NCBI GenBank assembly: GCA_946415245.1
Contig: CAMKRS010000007.1
Coordinates: forward strand, 22,286 to 86,285
Length of the DNA: 64,000 bases
From: an uncultured Prevotella sp.
GTDB lineage: Bacteria > Bacteroidota > Bacteroidia > Bacteroidales > Bacteroidaceae
Reading direction: 5' to 3'
The translations under genes and the position numbers were made by a program. Below the pieces are notes generated by a model. It worked only from the letters and a program-made list of their open reading frames with translations, searched no databases and was not told where the DNA came from. Shown in pieces: positions 1 through 9,065 of the stretch (within the stretch, counting starts at the first letter, position 1; each line of letters begins with the position of its first letter).

Positions 1-955
1 CTACGACACACAGAACCGTCCGGAGTTCCATCGTCGTGTACTCTCTGCTGCCTGGCGCTATCGCTGGAAGCCTCAGAAACGGTTCGACCAGTATCAGTTT
101 GATCTGCTCGACCTGAACTATATCTTCATGCCTTGGATCAGTGAGACCTTCAAGAACGAGTATCTGCAGGATAACAGCAATTATAATGCCATTCTGAGGT
201 ATAACTACGAGGACATGTTTATCATGAAAACGGGTTTCGGTTATAGTTACAATAACGGACATATCGCCATCAAGACGAATGTGGAGACGGCGGGTAATCT
301 GTTGAACCTGGGCAGTAAGTTGTTCGGTGCCGAACAGGATGGCGACGGGCATTACCGGGTGTTTAACATCGCCTATGCCCAATACATAAAGGGCGATGTG
401 GACTTCACCTGTAATCTGCTGCCCGACTATCACGACCAGCTGGTGTTCCACTGCGGTTTGGGCATTGCCTATCCCTATGGCAACAGTACGGTACTGCCGT
501 TTGAGAAGCGCTATTTCTCGGGTGGTGCCAACAGTGTGCGCGGATGGAGTGTACGTAGTCTGGGTCCGGGACGCTATAAAGGCCGTGACGGTAATATCAA
601 TTTCATCACTCAGACGGGTGATATGAAACTCGACCTGAATCTCGAATACCGCACACACCTGTTCTGGAAGTTTGGTGGGGCTTTGTTCGTGGATGCAGGT
701 AACATCTGGACTATTCGTGATTACGAGCAACAGCCTGGAGGGCAGTTTAAACTGCAGAACATTCTCAGCGACTTGGCTGTGAGCTACGGTCTGGGCTTGC
801 GTCTGAACTTCGATTATTTCATCATGCGTTTCGATATGGGCATGAAGGCGGTGAATCCGGCGTACGAATCAGAAGAGGAAGAACATTATGCCATCATCCA
901 TCCTCGGCTGAGTCGCGACTTTGCTTTCCATTTCGCTGTTGGACTGCCGTTCTAA
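1..955 (+). CDS. Omp85-family outer membrane protein (BamA/TamA-like), 3' part
   Basis: The 5' end is outside the window; the open frame runs from base 2 to the stop at 953-955. What is left is the C-terminal beta-barrel of an Omp85 protein. The segment GGANSVRGWSVRSLGPG near residue 170 matches the conserved VRGF/VRGW lid motif that inserts into the barrel lumen in BamA and TamA. Alternating aromatic strands follow, and the protein ends in GLPF with a terminal Phe, as expected for an outer membrane beta-signal. In Bacteroidetes such proteins are either BamA or TamL-type lipoproteins; without the POTRA part I cannot decide. Partial. Confidence 0.85.
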   Translation, partial: YDTQNRPEFHRRVLSAAWRYRWKPQKRFDQYQFDLLDLNYIFMPWISETFKNEYLQDNSNYNAILRYNYEDMFIMKTGFGYSYNNGHIAIKTNVETAGNLLNLGSKLFGAEQDGDGHYRVFNIAYAQYIKGDVDFTCNLLPDYHDQLVFHCGLGIAYPYGNSTVLPFEKRYFSGGANSVRGWSVRSLGPGRYKGRDGNINFITQTGDMKLDLNLEYRTHLFWKFGGALFVDAGNIWTIRDYEQQPGGQFKLQNILSDLAVSYGLGLRLNFDYFIMRFDMGMKAVNPAYESEEEEHYAIIHPRLSRDFAFHFAVGLPF

Positions 956-975
956 ACATTAAAAATGTATAATTC

Positions 976-1007
976 TTTGGTTGAACACTATTTTTTGTGT
1001 ACTTTTG
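976..1007 (+). promoter_or_regulatory. Bacteroidetes-type promoter of the MBL-fold hydrolase gene
   Basis: TTTG at 976-979, a 20-base spacer and TACTTTTG at 1000-1007 fit the primary sigma factor consensus of Bacteroidetes (TTTG at -33, TAnnTTTG at -7). Transcription would start near 1013, about a dozen bases before the ATG at 1026. Confidence 0.75.
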
Positions 1008-1025
1008 CACAAAATATAAACCAAA

Positions 1026-1829
1026 ATGCTGAAATTTATATCGTTTGGGAGCGGTAGTAGTGGTAATTGCTATTATCTCGCAACCGCGACAGACGGATTA
1101 TTTGTAGATATTGGAGTTGGCTTAAGAACGCTCAAGAAGCATGCCAGGGATTATGGTATCAGTCTCAGTACGGTGCGGAGAATCCTGATTACGCATGACC
1201 ACGCAGACCACATCAAGTCTGTCGGTGCATTTAGCCATGATTACAATGTACCTGTCTATGCCACAGAGAAAGTACATCTGGGCATAGATTATAACTATTG
1301 TGTGCAACGGAAACTACTGAAAGAACAGAAACAGTATCTGGAGCCTGGTACCACCGTCAGGTTGGGTGATTTTCTGGTGACACCTTTCTCAGTGCCTCAT
1401 GATGCCAGTGAGAATGTGGGGTATAAGATTGAGGTAGAGGGTACGGTGTTCGTCATCATGACCGATGCCGGCAGTGTGACGGAGGAGATGAAGAAATTCA
1501 TCGGCGAAGCCAATTATCTTGTGATTGAGGCCAACCATGATGTGGAGATGTTGCAGGGCGGTCCTTATCCTCAGTATCTGAAAGACAGGATTATCAGTCC
1601 CAATGGCCATCTGTCGAATAAAGATTGTGGTCAGGTGTTAGCCGAGAACATGACGGAACGGCTGAAGCATGTCTGGTTGTGTCATCTGAGTGAGGAGAAT
1701 AATCACCCAGAGCTGGCACGTAAGACGGTGGATGCTATCTTGCGCAGTTATGGCATCATCCCTGGGAAGGATATTCAACTGGAAGTATTGAAGCGAAAAA
1801 TGCCCAGCGAAGTATATGAATTAGAGTAA
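1026..1829 (+). CDS. MBL-fold metallo-hydrolase (YycJ/WalJ-like)
   Basis: A 267-residue cytosolic metallo-beta-lactamase fold protein. It opens with the FGSGSSGNCYYL strand typical of the YycJ/WalJ group and carries the metal-binding motif HDHADH near residue 57, then DAGSV near 150 and a late His in CHLSEENNHPE. WalJ proteins are 5'-3' exonuclease-like hydrolases linked to DNA repair and cell wall signalling in Firmicutes; the role in Bacteroidales is not established. It has its own promoter and stands alone before the leu operon. Confidence 0.85.
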   Translation: MLKFISFGSGSSGNCYYLATATDGLFVDIGVGLRTLKKHARDYGISLSTVRRILITHDHADHIKSVGAFSHDYNVPVYATEKVHLGIDYNYCVQRKLLKEQKQYLEPGTTVRLGDFLVTPFSVPHDASENVGYKIEVEGTVFVIMTDAGSVTEEMKKFIGEANYLVIEANHDVEMLQGGPYPQYLKDRIISPNGHLSNKDCGQVLAENMTERLKHVWLCHLSEENNHPELARKTVDAILRSYGIIPGKDIQLEVLKRKMPSEVYELE

Positions 1830-1874
1830 AAAGTGTAAATTTGATACCTTTTAGCGCAAAAAAATAACAAAATG

Positions 1875-1906
1875 TTTGTTGGTTTCGCAAGAAAGTTATA
1901 ACTTTG
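1875..1906 (+). promoter_or_regulatory. Promoter of the leu operon
   Basis: TTTG at 1875-1878, 20 bases, then TAACTTTG at 1899-1906. The expected start is near 1912, which leaves a leader of about 220 bases before leuA that holds the leader peptide and the attenuator. Confidence 0.75.
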
Positions 1907-1936
1907 CCCCCGAAATTTAAAAAGAACAAAGAAAAG

Positions 1937-2023
1937 ATGTTGAATCTCAACCTAATTAGCGCCATTATTATTATTCGACTGCAGGGAGCAGCCGGAAGTG
2001 ATTTAGGTGTATATATAAAATAG
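1937..2023 (+). CDS. Leu/Ile-rich leader peptide of the leu operon
   Basis: A 28-codon ORF starts about 25 bases after the predicted transcription start and ends at TAG 2021-2023. Leu stands at positions 2, 4, 6 and 15 and Ile at 7 and 10-13, so nine of the first 15 codons read the branched-chain amino acids made by this operon, including four Ile codons in a row (1964-1975). Its 3' part overlaps the strand (1993-2001) that can pair with the downstream terminator stem. This is the classic layout of ribosome-mediated attenuation. It is too short for normal gene callers. Expression is inferred. Confidence 0.75.
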   Translation: MLNLNLISAIIIIRLQGAAGSDLGVYIK

Positions 2024-2082
2024 GTATAGGATACAAAAAAAGATATAGAGCCTTTCTCACTTCCGAGTGTGAAAGGCTTTTT
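1993..2082 (+). promoter_or_regulatory. Transcription attenuator: antiterminator and terminator
   Basis: Bases 1993-2001 (CGGAAGTGA) are the exact reverse complement of 2057-2065 (TCACTTCCG), which form the apical part of the terminator stem. A ribosome stalled on the Ile/Leu codons leaves 1993-2001 free to pair with 2057-2065 and break the terminator. A ribosome that reaches the stop codon covers 1993-2001 and lets the terminator form. The two helices are mutually exclusive by sequence; the mechanism is inferred from the known trp/leu/ilv attenuators. Confidence 0.7.
2049..2082 (+). terminator. Intrinsic terminator of the leu attenuator
   Basis: AGCCTTTC (2049-2056) pairs with GAAAGGCT (2071-2078). 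After one T-T mismatch, CACT/AGTG extends the stem to a TCCG tetraloop (2062-2065). A T run follows at 2078-2082. It lies between the leader ORF and leuA, so it must be read through for operon expression. Confidence 0.8.
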
Positions 2083-2130
2083 CGTTACAGACAAAAGAAT
2101 AATAAACTTTATAATTTAACAAGAACAAAA

Positions 2131-3636
2131 ATGAACGACAGACTTTACATTTTCGACACAACACTCCGCGACGGAGAACAGGTGCCCGGCTGCCAGTTGA
2201 ATACCGTAGAGAAAATACAGGTAGCTAAGGCGCTGGAACAGCTGGGCGTGGATGTGATTGAAGCAGGATTCCCTGTGAGTAGTCCTGGTGATTTCAATTC
2301 CGTGATTGAAATCTCAAAGGCAGTGACTTGGCCCGTTATCTGTGCACTGACCCGTGCGGTGGAGCATGATATCGACGTGGCCTTCGAGGCCTTGAAATAC
2401 GCTAAGCACAAGCGTATTCATACGGGTATTGGCACCAGCGACGAGCATATTCTGTATAAGTTTAACTCCGACCGCGAGCATATCCTCGAACAGGCTATAG
2501 CTGCCACGAAGTATGCCAAGCGTTATGTCGACGATGTGGAGTTTTACTGTGAGGATGCCGGCCGTACGGATAATGAATACCTGGCTCAGGTGGTGGAGGC
2601 TGTGATCAAGGCTGGTGCCACTGTAGTGAACATCCCTGACACCACAGGCTACTGTCTGCCGCAGGAATATTTCGAGAAGATCAAGTATCTGATGGAGCAT
2701 GTCGATGGTATCGATAAGGCCATCATCTCTACCCATTGTCATAACGACTTAGGTCTGGCAACGGCCAATACCTTTAGTGGTGTGATGGCTGGCGCCCGAC
2801 AGGTGGAAGTAACCATCAACGGTATCGGCGAACGAGCCGGTAACACCTCGTTGGAGGAGATTGCGATGATTCTGAAATGTCACAAGAACCTTGAGATAGA
2901 GACGAACATCAACACCACGAAGATTTACCCCATCTCGCGTATGGTGTCTTCGTTGATGAATATGCCCGTACAACCCAACAAGGCCATTGTCGGTCGTAAT
3001 GCCTTTGCCCATTCCAGTGGCATCCATCAGGATGGTGTGCTGAAGAATGTACATACCTATGAGATTATGGACCCGAAGGATGTGGGTATCGATGATAATA
3101 GCATCCTGCTGACGGCCCGTAGCGGAAGGGCTGCCCTGAAACATCGTCTGCACATGAACGGTGTGGATCTGGAAGACCAGAAACTCGACAAGATCTATGA
3201 GAAGTTCTTGCAACTGGCTGACCAGAAGAAGGAGGTGAGCGATGCCGATGTGCTGATGCTGGCGGGAGCCGATACGGCTGAGGCTCATGCCGTGAAGCTC
3301 GACTTCCTGCAAGTCACTACTGGTAAGGGCGTGAAGAGTGTGGCCTCCATTGGCCTTGATATCTCCGGCCAGAAGTTTGAGGCGGCTGCCTCGGGTAATG
3401 GTCCTGTGGATGCTGCCATCAAGGCCCTGAAGAAGATCATTATGAAACAGATGACCTTGAAGGAATTCACCATTCAGGCCATCTCGAAAGGCTCCGACGA
3501 TGTGGGTAAGGTACACATGCAGGTGGAGTACGACGGCTCTCTGTACTATGGTTTCGGTGCCGATACCGACATTGTGACGGCTTCGGTGGAGGCTTATATC
3601 GACTGTATCAACAAGTTTAAAAAGGCAGACGAATGA
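2131..3636 (+). CDS. leuA: 2-isopropylmalate synthase
   Basis: 501 residues; condenses acetyl-CoA with 2-oxoisovalerate, the first step of leucine synthesis. The TIM-barrel starts with [13 protein letters not shown] (metal and substrate binding), has the [14 protein letters not shown] metal-binding segment near residue 200 and [14 protein letters not shown] near 230. A C-terminal LeuA regulatory domain (about 370-500) is present, so leucine feedback is plausible. The length is normal. Its stop overlaps the leuC start (ATGA, 3633-3636), which indicates translational coupling. It follows the attenuator described above. Confidence 0.93.
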   Translation: MNDRLYIFDTTLRDGEQVPGCQLNTVEKIQVAKALEQLGVDVIEAGFPVSSPGDFNSVIEISKAVTWPVICALTRAVEHDIDVAFEALKYAKHKRIHTGIGTSDEHILYKFNSDREHILEQAIAATKYAKRYVDDVEFYCEDAGRTDNEYLAQVVEAVIKAGATVVNIPDTTGYCLPQEYFEKIKYLMEHVDGIDKAIISTHCHNDLGLATANTFSGVMAGARQVEVTINGIGERAGNTSLEEIAMILKCHKNLEIETNINTTKIYPISRMVSSLMNMPVQPNKAIVGRNAFAHSSGIHQDGVLKNVHTYEIMDPKDVGIDDNSILLTARSGRAALKHRLHMNGVDLEDQKLDKIYEKFLQLADQKKEVSDADVLMLAGADTAEAHAVKLDFLQVTTGKGVKSVASIGLDISGQKFEAAASGNGPVDAAIKALKKIIMKQMTLKEFTIQAISKGSDDVGKVHMQVEYDGSLYYGFGADTDIVTASVEAYIDCINKFKKADE

Positions 3637-5027
3637 ATACATTATTCGATAAGATATGGGACAGACATGTGGTCCAGCAGATCCAGGATGGTCCCACACA
3701 ACTGTATATCGATCGTCTCTATTGTCATGAGGTGACCTCACCCCAGGCCTTTGAAGGTATGAGGGCCAGGGGACTGAAATGTTTCCGTCCTCAGCAGATT
3801 TTCTGTATGCCGGATCATAACACCCCTACACATGATCAGGATAAGCCCATCGCAGACCCTGTGTCAAAGAAACAGGTGGATATGCTGGCGAAGAATGCAG
3901 CCGATTTCGGATTGACGCATTACGGTATGATGTCGAAGGACAACGGCATCATCCATGTGGTGGGCCCTGAGAAAGGATTGTCGTTGCCAGGTATGACCAT
4001 CGTCTGTGGTGACTCTCATACCTCTACCCATGGTGCGATGGGGGCTGTGGCCTTTGGTATCGGTACCTCGGAGGTGGAGATGGTGATGGCCTCGCAATGT
4101 ATCCTCCAGCAGAAACCCAAGTCGATGCGTATCTGTATCAACGGCACATTGGGCAAGGGTGTGACGGCAAAGGATGTGGCGCTCTATCTTATGGCCAAAC
4201 TGACTACCAGCGGTGCTACCGGCTATTTTGTCGAGTATGCGGGAGACGTGGTGAAAGCGATGTCAATGGAAGGTCGCCTGACGCTCTGCAACCTCTCGAT
4301 AGAAATGGGTGCTCGTGGCGGTTTTGTTGCACCCGACGAAACCACCTTTGCCTATATTAAAGGCAGGGAATATGCACCTAAGGGTGAGGCTTGGGAGCAG
4401 GCTGTGGCAGAATGGAAGACCTTGAAGAGTGGCGATGATGCCGTCTTCGACAAGGAACTGACATTCGAAGCTGCTGACATTGAGCCGCGTATCACCTATG
4501 GCACGAATCCCGGCATGGGTATTGGCATCACAGAGTCGATTCCCGCTAATGCCCAATTGGCAAAGTCGCCTGAACAAAGTTTTGAAAAGGCACTCCACTA
4601 TATGGGCTTCAAGGCTGGACAAAAACTGTTGGGAACCAAAGTTGACTATGTCTTCCTGGGGGCTTGTACCAACGGACGTATCGAAGACTTCCGGGCCTTC
4701 GCCTCAATTGTGAAAGGTCGTCAGAAGGCTCAGGATGTTATCGCTTGGCTCGTGCCTGGTTCGTGGGCTGTCGACCGTCAGATTCGTGAGGAAGGTCTCG
4801 ACAAGATTCTTGCAGAGGCAGGTTTCGAGATTCGTCAGCCGGGCTGCTCTGCCTGCTTGGCAATGAACGACGATAAGATTCCCGCTGACAAACTCTCGGT
4901 CTCCACCTCTAATCGTAACTTCGAGGGCCGTCAGGGTCCTGGCGCACGTACCATCCTGGCATCGCCACTGGTTGCCGCTGCCGCCGCCGTCACCGGAGTA
5001 ATAACTGATCCACGCACATTATTATGA
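3633..5027 (+). CDS. leuC: 3-isopropylmalate dehydratase large subunit
   Basis: 464 residues, aconitase family. With LeuD it isomerises 2- to 3-isopropylmalate (and citramalate to methylmalate derivatives in the citramalate route). The [4Fe-4S] ligands are visible: Cys in FLGACTNGR and the two Cys of [10 protein letters not shown]. The [11 protein letters not shown] segment near residue 128 is the usual active-site signature. It overlaps leuA by four bases and leuD by four bases, so the subunits are made from one coupled transcript. Confidence 0.95.
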   Translation: MNTLFDKIWDRHVVQQIQDGPTQLYIDRLYCHEVTSPQAFEGMRARGLKCFRPQQIFCMPDHNTPTHDQDKPIADPVSKKQVDMLAKNAADFGLTHYGMMSKDNGIIHVVGPEKGLSLPGMTIVCGDSHTSTHGAMGAVAFGIGTSEVEMVMASQCILQQKPKSMRICINGTLGKGVTAKDVALYLMAKLTTSGATGYFVEYAGDVVKAMSMEGRLTLCNLSIEMGARGGFVAPDETTFAYIKGREYAPKGEAWEQAVAEWKTLKSGDDAVFDKELTFEAADIEPRITYGTNPGMGIGITESIPANAQLAKSPEQSFEKALHYMGFKAGQKLLGTKVDYVFLGACTNGRIEDFRAFASIVKGRQKAQDVIAWLVPGSWAVDRQIREEGLDKILAEAGFEIRQPGCSACLAMNDDKIPADKLSVSTSNRNFEGRQGPGARTILASPLVAAAAAVTGVITDPRTLL

Positions 5028-5620
5028 AACAGAAATTCAACATCATAACCAGTACTTGTGTGCCTCTCCCTTTGGAGAATGTGGACACAGACCAGATTAT
5101 TCCCGCCCGTTTCCTGAAGGCAACGACGCGTGAGGAACGTTTCTTCGGTGATAACCTGTTCCGCGATTGGCGGTATAATGCCGATGGCACTCCCAATCCG
5201 GACTTCGTGCTGAACAATCCCGCTTATTCCGGCTGTATCCTCGTGGCTGGCAAGAACTTCGGTTCCGGCTCCTCGCGTGAGCATGCGGCCTGGGCCATCG
5301 CCGGTTATGGCTTCCGAGTGGTCATCAGCAGTTTCTTCGCCGATATCCATAAGAATAATGAACTGAATAATTTCGTGCTGCCTGTGCAGGTGAACGAGGA
5401 CTTCCTCGCCGAACTCTTTCAGAGTATTCAGAATGATCCGAGTACTCAGATCAAGGTCGACCTCCCCAATCAGACCGTCACGAATCTCTCTACGGGCCGT
5501 CAGGAGACCTTCGAGATCAATGCCTATAAGAAGCATTGTCTGATCAACGGCCTCGACGATATCGATTTTTTAGTACAGAACCAAGACAAGACAATCGCAT
5601 GGGAACAGCAGAGAAAGTAA
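5024..5620 (+). CDS. leuD: 3-isopropylmalate dehydratase small subunit
   Basis: 198 residues, the swivel-domain partner of LeuC. The motif [15 protein letters not shown] near residue 81 binds the substrate gamma-carboxylate, and [10 protein letters not shown] near residue 21 is typical of the family. The start at 5024 overlaps the leuC stop (ATTATGA). The last 22 bases overlap the next gene if that gene starts at 5599. Confidence 0.95.
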   Translation: MKQKFNIITSTCVPLPLENVDTDQIIPARFLKATTREERFFGDNLFRDWRYNADGTPNPDFVLNNPAYSGCILVAGKNFGSGSSREHAAWAIAGYGFRVVISSFFADIHKNNELNNFVLPVQVNEDFLAELFQSIQNDPSTQIKVDLPNQTVTNLSTGRQETFEINAYKKHCLINGLDDIDFLVQNQDKTIAWEQQRK

Positions 5621-7173
5621 ATAACTACAAGCGCATCCAGCCTTTTGTGGAGATATTGGATTCTACTTTGCGCGATGGTGAGCAGACCAGTGGCGTCTCG
5701 TTCCTGCCTCACGAGAAACTGATGATGGCCCGTATGCTGCTGCACGATCTGAATGTGGATCGTATTGAAGTAGCTTCTGCCCGTGTCTCTGACGGTGAGA
5801 AAGAGGCTGTACAGATGATCTGCCGTTATGCGGAGAAGATTGATAAGCTGAATAGGGTAGAGGTGCTCGGTTTTGTGGATGGCGGGCAGAGCGTCGACTG
5901 GATCGATGCCTGCGGATGCAAGGTGCTGAACCTGCTGGCGAAAGGCTCGCTGAAGCATTGCACCCAGCAGCTCCAGAAGACCCCCGACGAACATATCGAG
6001 GACATCCGTCGGGAAGTGAAATATGCCCGTAGCAAAGGCATCTCTGTGAATCTGTATCTGGAAGACTGGTCGAATGGCATGAAGGATTCGCCCTCGTACG
6101 TCTACCATCTGATGGATCAGCTCTGCGATAGCGGTATCCGTCGCTTCATGTTGCCCGATACGCTGGGTATCATGAATCCCCTCCAATGCATAGAGTATTT
6201 CCGTAAGATGATCAAGCGTTATCCTGATACCCACTTCGATTTCCATGCGCATAACGACTACGACCTTGCTGTGTCGAATTCTTTGGCTGCCGTGCTGAGT
6301 GGGGCCAAGGGATTGCACGTCACCGTCAACGGTCTGGGTGAGCGTTGTGGCAATGCCCCGTTGTCGAGCGTGCAGGTGATCCTGAAGGATCAGTTCCATG
6401 CCAAGACCAATATCAACGAGAACAAACTCAACGACATCTCGCGCCTGGTAGAGAGTTATAGTGGCATCGCCGTTGCGCCCAATCAGCCCATCATCGGTGA
6501 CAATGTCTTTACCCAGGTGGCGGGCGTCCATGCTGACGGCGATAAGAAAAACAACCTCTATCAGAATGACCTCGTGCCCGAACGTTTCGGACGCAAGCGC
6601 GAATATGCCCTGGGAAAGAACAGCGGCAGGGCCAATATTGCCAAAAATCTGGAAGAACTGGGTCTGGAACTGACACCCGAACAGACCCGTAGGGTGACGC
6701 AGCGTATCACGGAGCTCGGCGACAAGAAGGAACGGGTAACTGTGGAAGACCTGCCTTTCATTGTGAGCGATGTGCTCAAACACGATGCGCCTGAAGACAA
6801 GGTGAAACTCGTCAGTTACATCGTCTCTACGGCCTATGGCTTGAAGCCTGGTGCAAATATCAAGATCGAGATCAACGGTCAGCAGTATGAGGCCAGTGCC
6901 ACAGGTGACGGTCAGTATGATGCTTTTGTGAAGTCGCTAAGATACATCTATAAGAAATATCTCGACCGCACCTTCCCGATCCTTGCCAACTATGCCGTGA
7001 CCATTCCCCCGGGTGGACGTACCGATGCCTTGGTGCAGACGGTCATCACCTGGAACGACAACGGCCGGCTGTTCCGTACCCGCGGCCTCGATGCCGACCA
7101 GACGGAAGCCGCTATCAAGGCGACCTTTAAAATGTTGAACATCATCGAAAAAGAATATAATAACGAATTATGA
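5599..7173 (+). CDS. Second LeuA-type synthase, probable (R)-citramalate synthase
   Basis: From ATG 5599 the product has 524 residues. An upstream ATG at 5536 in the same frame would add 21 residues of shadow sequence inside leuD and is less likely. The catalytic barrel has [28 protein letters not shown] and [14 protein letters not shown]; a C-terminal LeuA regulatory domain follows from about residue 390. Bacteroidetes commonly carry such a second synthase next to leuBCD. By family resemblance it is either another isopropylmalate synthase or a citramalate synthase that condenses acetyl-CoA with pyruvate for isoleucine. The Ile codons in the leader peptide favour the citramalate reading. Substrate not provable from sequence alone. 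Confidence 0.8.
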   Translation: MGTAEKVNNYKRIQPFVEILDSTLRDGEQTSGVSFLPHEKLMMARMLLHDLNVDRIEVASARVSDGEKEAVQMICRYAEKIDKLNRVEVLGFVDGGQSVDWIDACGCKVLNLLAKGSLKHCTQQLQKTPDEHIEDIRREVKYARSKGISVNLYLEDWSNGMKDSPSYVYHLMDQLCDSGIRRFMLPDTLGIMNPLQCIEYFRKMIKRYPDTHFDFHAHNDYDLAVSNSLAAVLSGAKGLHVTVNGLGERCGNAPLSSVQVILKDQFHAKTNINENKLNDISRLVESYSGIAVAPNQPIIGDNVFTQVAGVHADGDKKNNLYQNDLVPERFGRKREYALGKNSGRANIAKNLEELGLELTPEQTRRVTQRITELGDKKERVTVEDLPFIVSDVLKHDAPEDKVKLVSYIVSTAYGLKPGANIKIEINGQQYEASATGDGQYDAFVKSLRYIYKKYLDRTFPILANYAVTIPPGGRTDALVQTVITWNDNGRLFRTRGLDADQTEAAIKATFKMLNIIEKEYNNEL

Positions 7174-8231
7174 AACTGAATATAGCAACTCTTCCGGGCG
7201 ATGGTATCGGACCGGAGATAATGAGACAAGGTGTGGCTGTGCTGGATGCCATCGCAGCCAAGTGTGGACATGAGTTCACGTATCATGAGGCCATCTGTGG
7301 TGCTCATGCTATCGACGAGGTGGGCGATCCTTATCCGGATGCGACCCACGAGGTGTGTATGCAGGCCGATGCCGTGCTCTTTGCTGCTGTGGGCGATCTG
7401 AAATACGACCACGACCCGACGGCGAAGGTGCGTCCCGAAGTGGGCCTGCTGGCCATGCGTAAGAAACTCGGCCTGTTTGCCAACGTCCGTCCTGTGGCTA
7501 CGTTCGACTGTCTGCTGCACAAGTCTCCCTTGAAGGATGAACTCATTCGTGGGGCTGACTTCGTGGTGCTGCGCGAACTGACCGGCGGCATGTACTTCGG
7601 CGAGCGTTATCAGGACAACGACAAGGCCTACGACACCGATATCTACACGCGTCCTGAGATTGAGCGCATCGTCAGGCTCGGCTTCGAGATGGCCATGCAG
7701 CGCAACAAGCACCTCACCGTGGTCGACAAGGCCAATATCCTCGCCAGTTCCCGTCTGTGGCGTCAGATTGCCAAGGAGATCGAGCCGCAGTATCCTGAGG
7801 TGCGCACGGATTATATGTTCATCGACAATGCCTCGATGCGCGTGTTGACGGAGCCTCGTTTCTTCGATGTCATCGTGACGGAGAACACCTTCGGTGACAT
7901 TCTCACCGACGAGACGGCTTGTATCACCGGTTCCATGGGTCTGCAACCCTCTGCCTCGTTGGGCGAGCATACGCCGCTCTTCGAGCCCGTTCATGGCTCG
8001 TGGCCGCAGGCAGCCGGACAGAATCTCGCCAATCCTCTGGCTCAGATTCTCTCTGCCGCCATGCTTCTCGAACATTTCGGCCTCGCCAAGGAGGGCGCCC
8101 TGATTCGCAAGGCCGTCAATGCCTCGCTCGATGCCAATGTCCGTACCCCTGAGATTCAGGTAGAGGGCGGTGCTCATTATGGCACGCGTGAAGTAGGAGA
8201 GTGGATTGTAAATTATATTAGGAATGCATAG
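7170..8231 (+). CDS. leuB: 3-isopropylmalate dehydrogenase
   Basis: 353 residues. NAD-dependent oxidative decarboxylation of 3-isopropylmalate. It begins [16 protein letters not shown] and contains the substrate and metal region [21 protein letters not shown] segment ([15 protein letters not shown] near residue 234) and [15 protein letters not shown] near 272. It overlaps the preceding stop by four bases (ATGA, 7170-7173) and closes the operon. In organisms with a citramalate route LeuB also serves isoleucine synthesis. Confidence 0.95.
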   Translation: MKLNIATLPGDGIGPEIMRQGVAVLDAIAAKCGHEFTYHEAICGAHAIDEVGDPYPDATHEVCMQADAVLFAAVGDLKYDHDPTAKVRPEVGLLAMRKKLGLFANVRPVATFDCLLHKSPLKDELIRGADFVVLRELTGGMYFGERYQDNDKAYDTDIYTRPEIERIVRLGFEMAMQRNKHLTVVDKANILASSRLWRQIAKEIEPQYPEVRTDYMFIDNASMRVLTEPRFFDVIVTENTFGDILTDETACITGSMGLQPSASLGEHTPLFEPVHGSWPQAAGQNLANPLAQILSAAMLLEHFGLAKEGALIRKAVNASLDANVRTPEIQVEGGAHYGTREVGEWIVNYIRNA

Positions 8232-8238
8232 AAGAAAG

Positions 8239-8371
8239 GAAGTTAAAGGGAAGTTAAAGATGGAAGTTAAAGGGAAGATAAAAGGACAATACCGAAATGA
8301 ATATGGGACAAGCAGAGTAATGTCCCTTCTATTCCTTTTAACTTCCTTTTTATTCCCTTTAACTTCCGTCC
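8239..8371 (+). repeat. GGAAGTTAAAG 11-mer repeats in inverted arrangement
   Basis: Four near-identical 11-mers of the GGAAGTTAAAG type lie at 8239-8284. The reverse complement of the same unit returns at about 8323-8371. The arms can fold on each other and enclose the likely start of the TPR gene. In the right arm the antisense units encode the hydrophobic core of the signal peptide (LLFLLTSFLFPLTS). Confidence 0.75.
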
Positions 8372-8991
8372 ATTCTCAGACCCGTCAGCAATGGCGTGAC
8401 TCGCTCGAAGTGCTCAATGCCCAGATCGCCAAGGACCCGGGCAACTTGAACCTGCACTTGCTCAAGGCCGAGGCCAATATCAATCTCGAGCAGTGGGACT
8501 ACGCCCTGGCGGAATACGGCAAGATTCTCCATACTGATAATCAGAATCTGGCTGCGCTCTATTTCCGTGCCTACGTCCATATCCAGCAGCATCACTATGA
8601 TCTGGCGCGTGTCGACTACGAGGCGTTCCTGCGTCTGCAACCCACACACTTCGAGGCACGGTTGGGTCTGGCGCATGTCTTGCAGAAGATGGGGCGCAAG
8701 ACGGATACCTTCGACGAACTGAACCGCCTAGTACAGATGTTCCCGGATTCGGCTGATGCCTATGCTGCCCGCGCTGCCTTCGAGACAGAGCAGAAGCAAT
8801 ACGACATCGCCCTCTACGACTGGGACGAGGCCATCCGCCTTAAACCCCTCAACTCAGGCTTTGTCGTCTCTAAGGCCGACATCCTCATCACCCTCTACCG
8901 TAAGGAAGAGGCTCGCGACCTGTTGAATGCCGCCGTCAAGCGCGGCATCCCCCGTTACGCCCTCAAAGAGTGGTTCGATAAATGCCGCTAG
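8320..8991 (+). CDS. Secreted TPR-repeat protein
   Basis: I place the start at ATG 8320 (223 residues), because it gives a clean signal peptide ending VHS-Q. An earlier in-frame ATG at 8224 would add 32 residues encoded by repeat DNA. The rest is tetratricopeptide repeats (about residues 25-190), such as YALAEYGKILHTDNQNLAALYFRA and DIALYDWDEAIRLKPLN-like units. These form protein-binding scaffolds in the periplasm or cell envelope. It follows leuB closely (the long form overlaps it) and could be co-transcribed, but no metabolic link is visible. Confidence 0.75.
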   Translation: MSLLFLLTSFLFPLTSVHSQTRQQWRDSLEVLNAQIAKDPGNLNLHLLKAEANINLEQWDYALAEYGKILHTDNQNLAALYFRAYVHIQQHHYDLARVDYEAFLRLQPTHFEARLGLAHVLQKMGRKTDTFDELNRLVQMFPDSADAYAARAAFETEQKQYDIALYDWDEAIRLKPLNSGFVVSKADILITLYRKEEARDLLNAAVKRGIPRYALKEWFDKCR

Positions 8992-8994
8992 TGC

Positions 8995-9063
8995 GTAACA
9001 GAGGGACGGTTCTTTTGTTACATCGCCCGAGTCGGTATAACAAAAGAACCGTCCCTCTGTTAC
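8995..9063. repeat. Perfect 26-bp palindrome, REP/BIME-like doublet
   Basis: 8995-9020 and 9038-9063 are exact inverted copies of 26 bp around a 17-base loop. Each arm is itself a small hairpin: GTAACA and TGTTAC flank a GGGACGGTTCT core (8995-9021). A third copy of the core, with other flanking arms, lies at 18856-18886. The element fills the space between two convergent genes and may also act as a bidirectional terminator, although it has no T run. Confidence 0.8.
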
Positions 9064-9065
9064 AT

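Noticed and set aside
2749..3741. Long minus-strand ORF opposite leuA
   Set aside because: Codon-mirror shadow of leuA, with no family resemblance; the same applies to the long antisense frames at 5524-6783, 6990-8177, 17621-18472 and 62898-63860.
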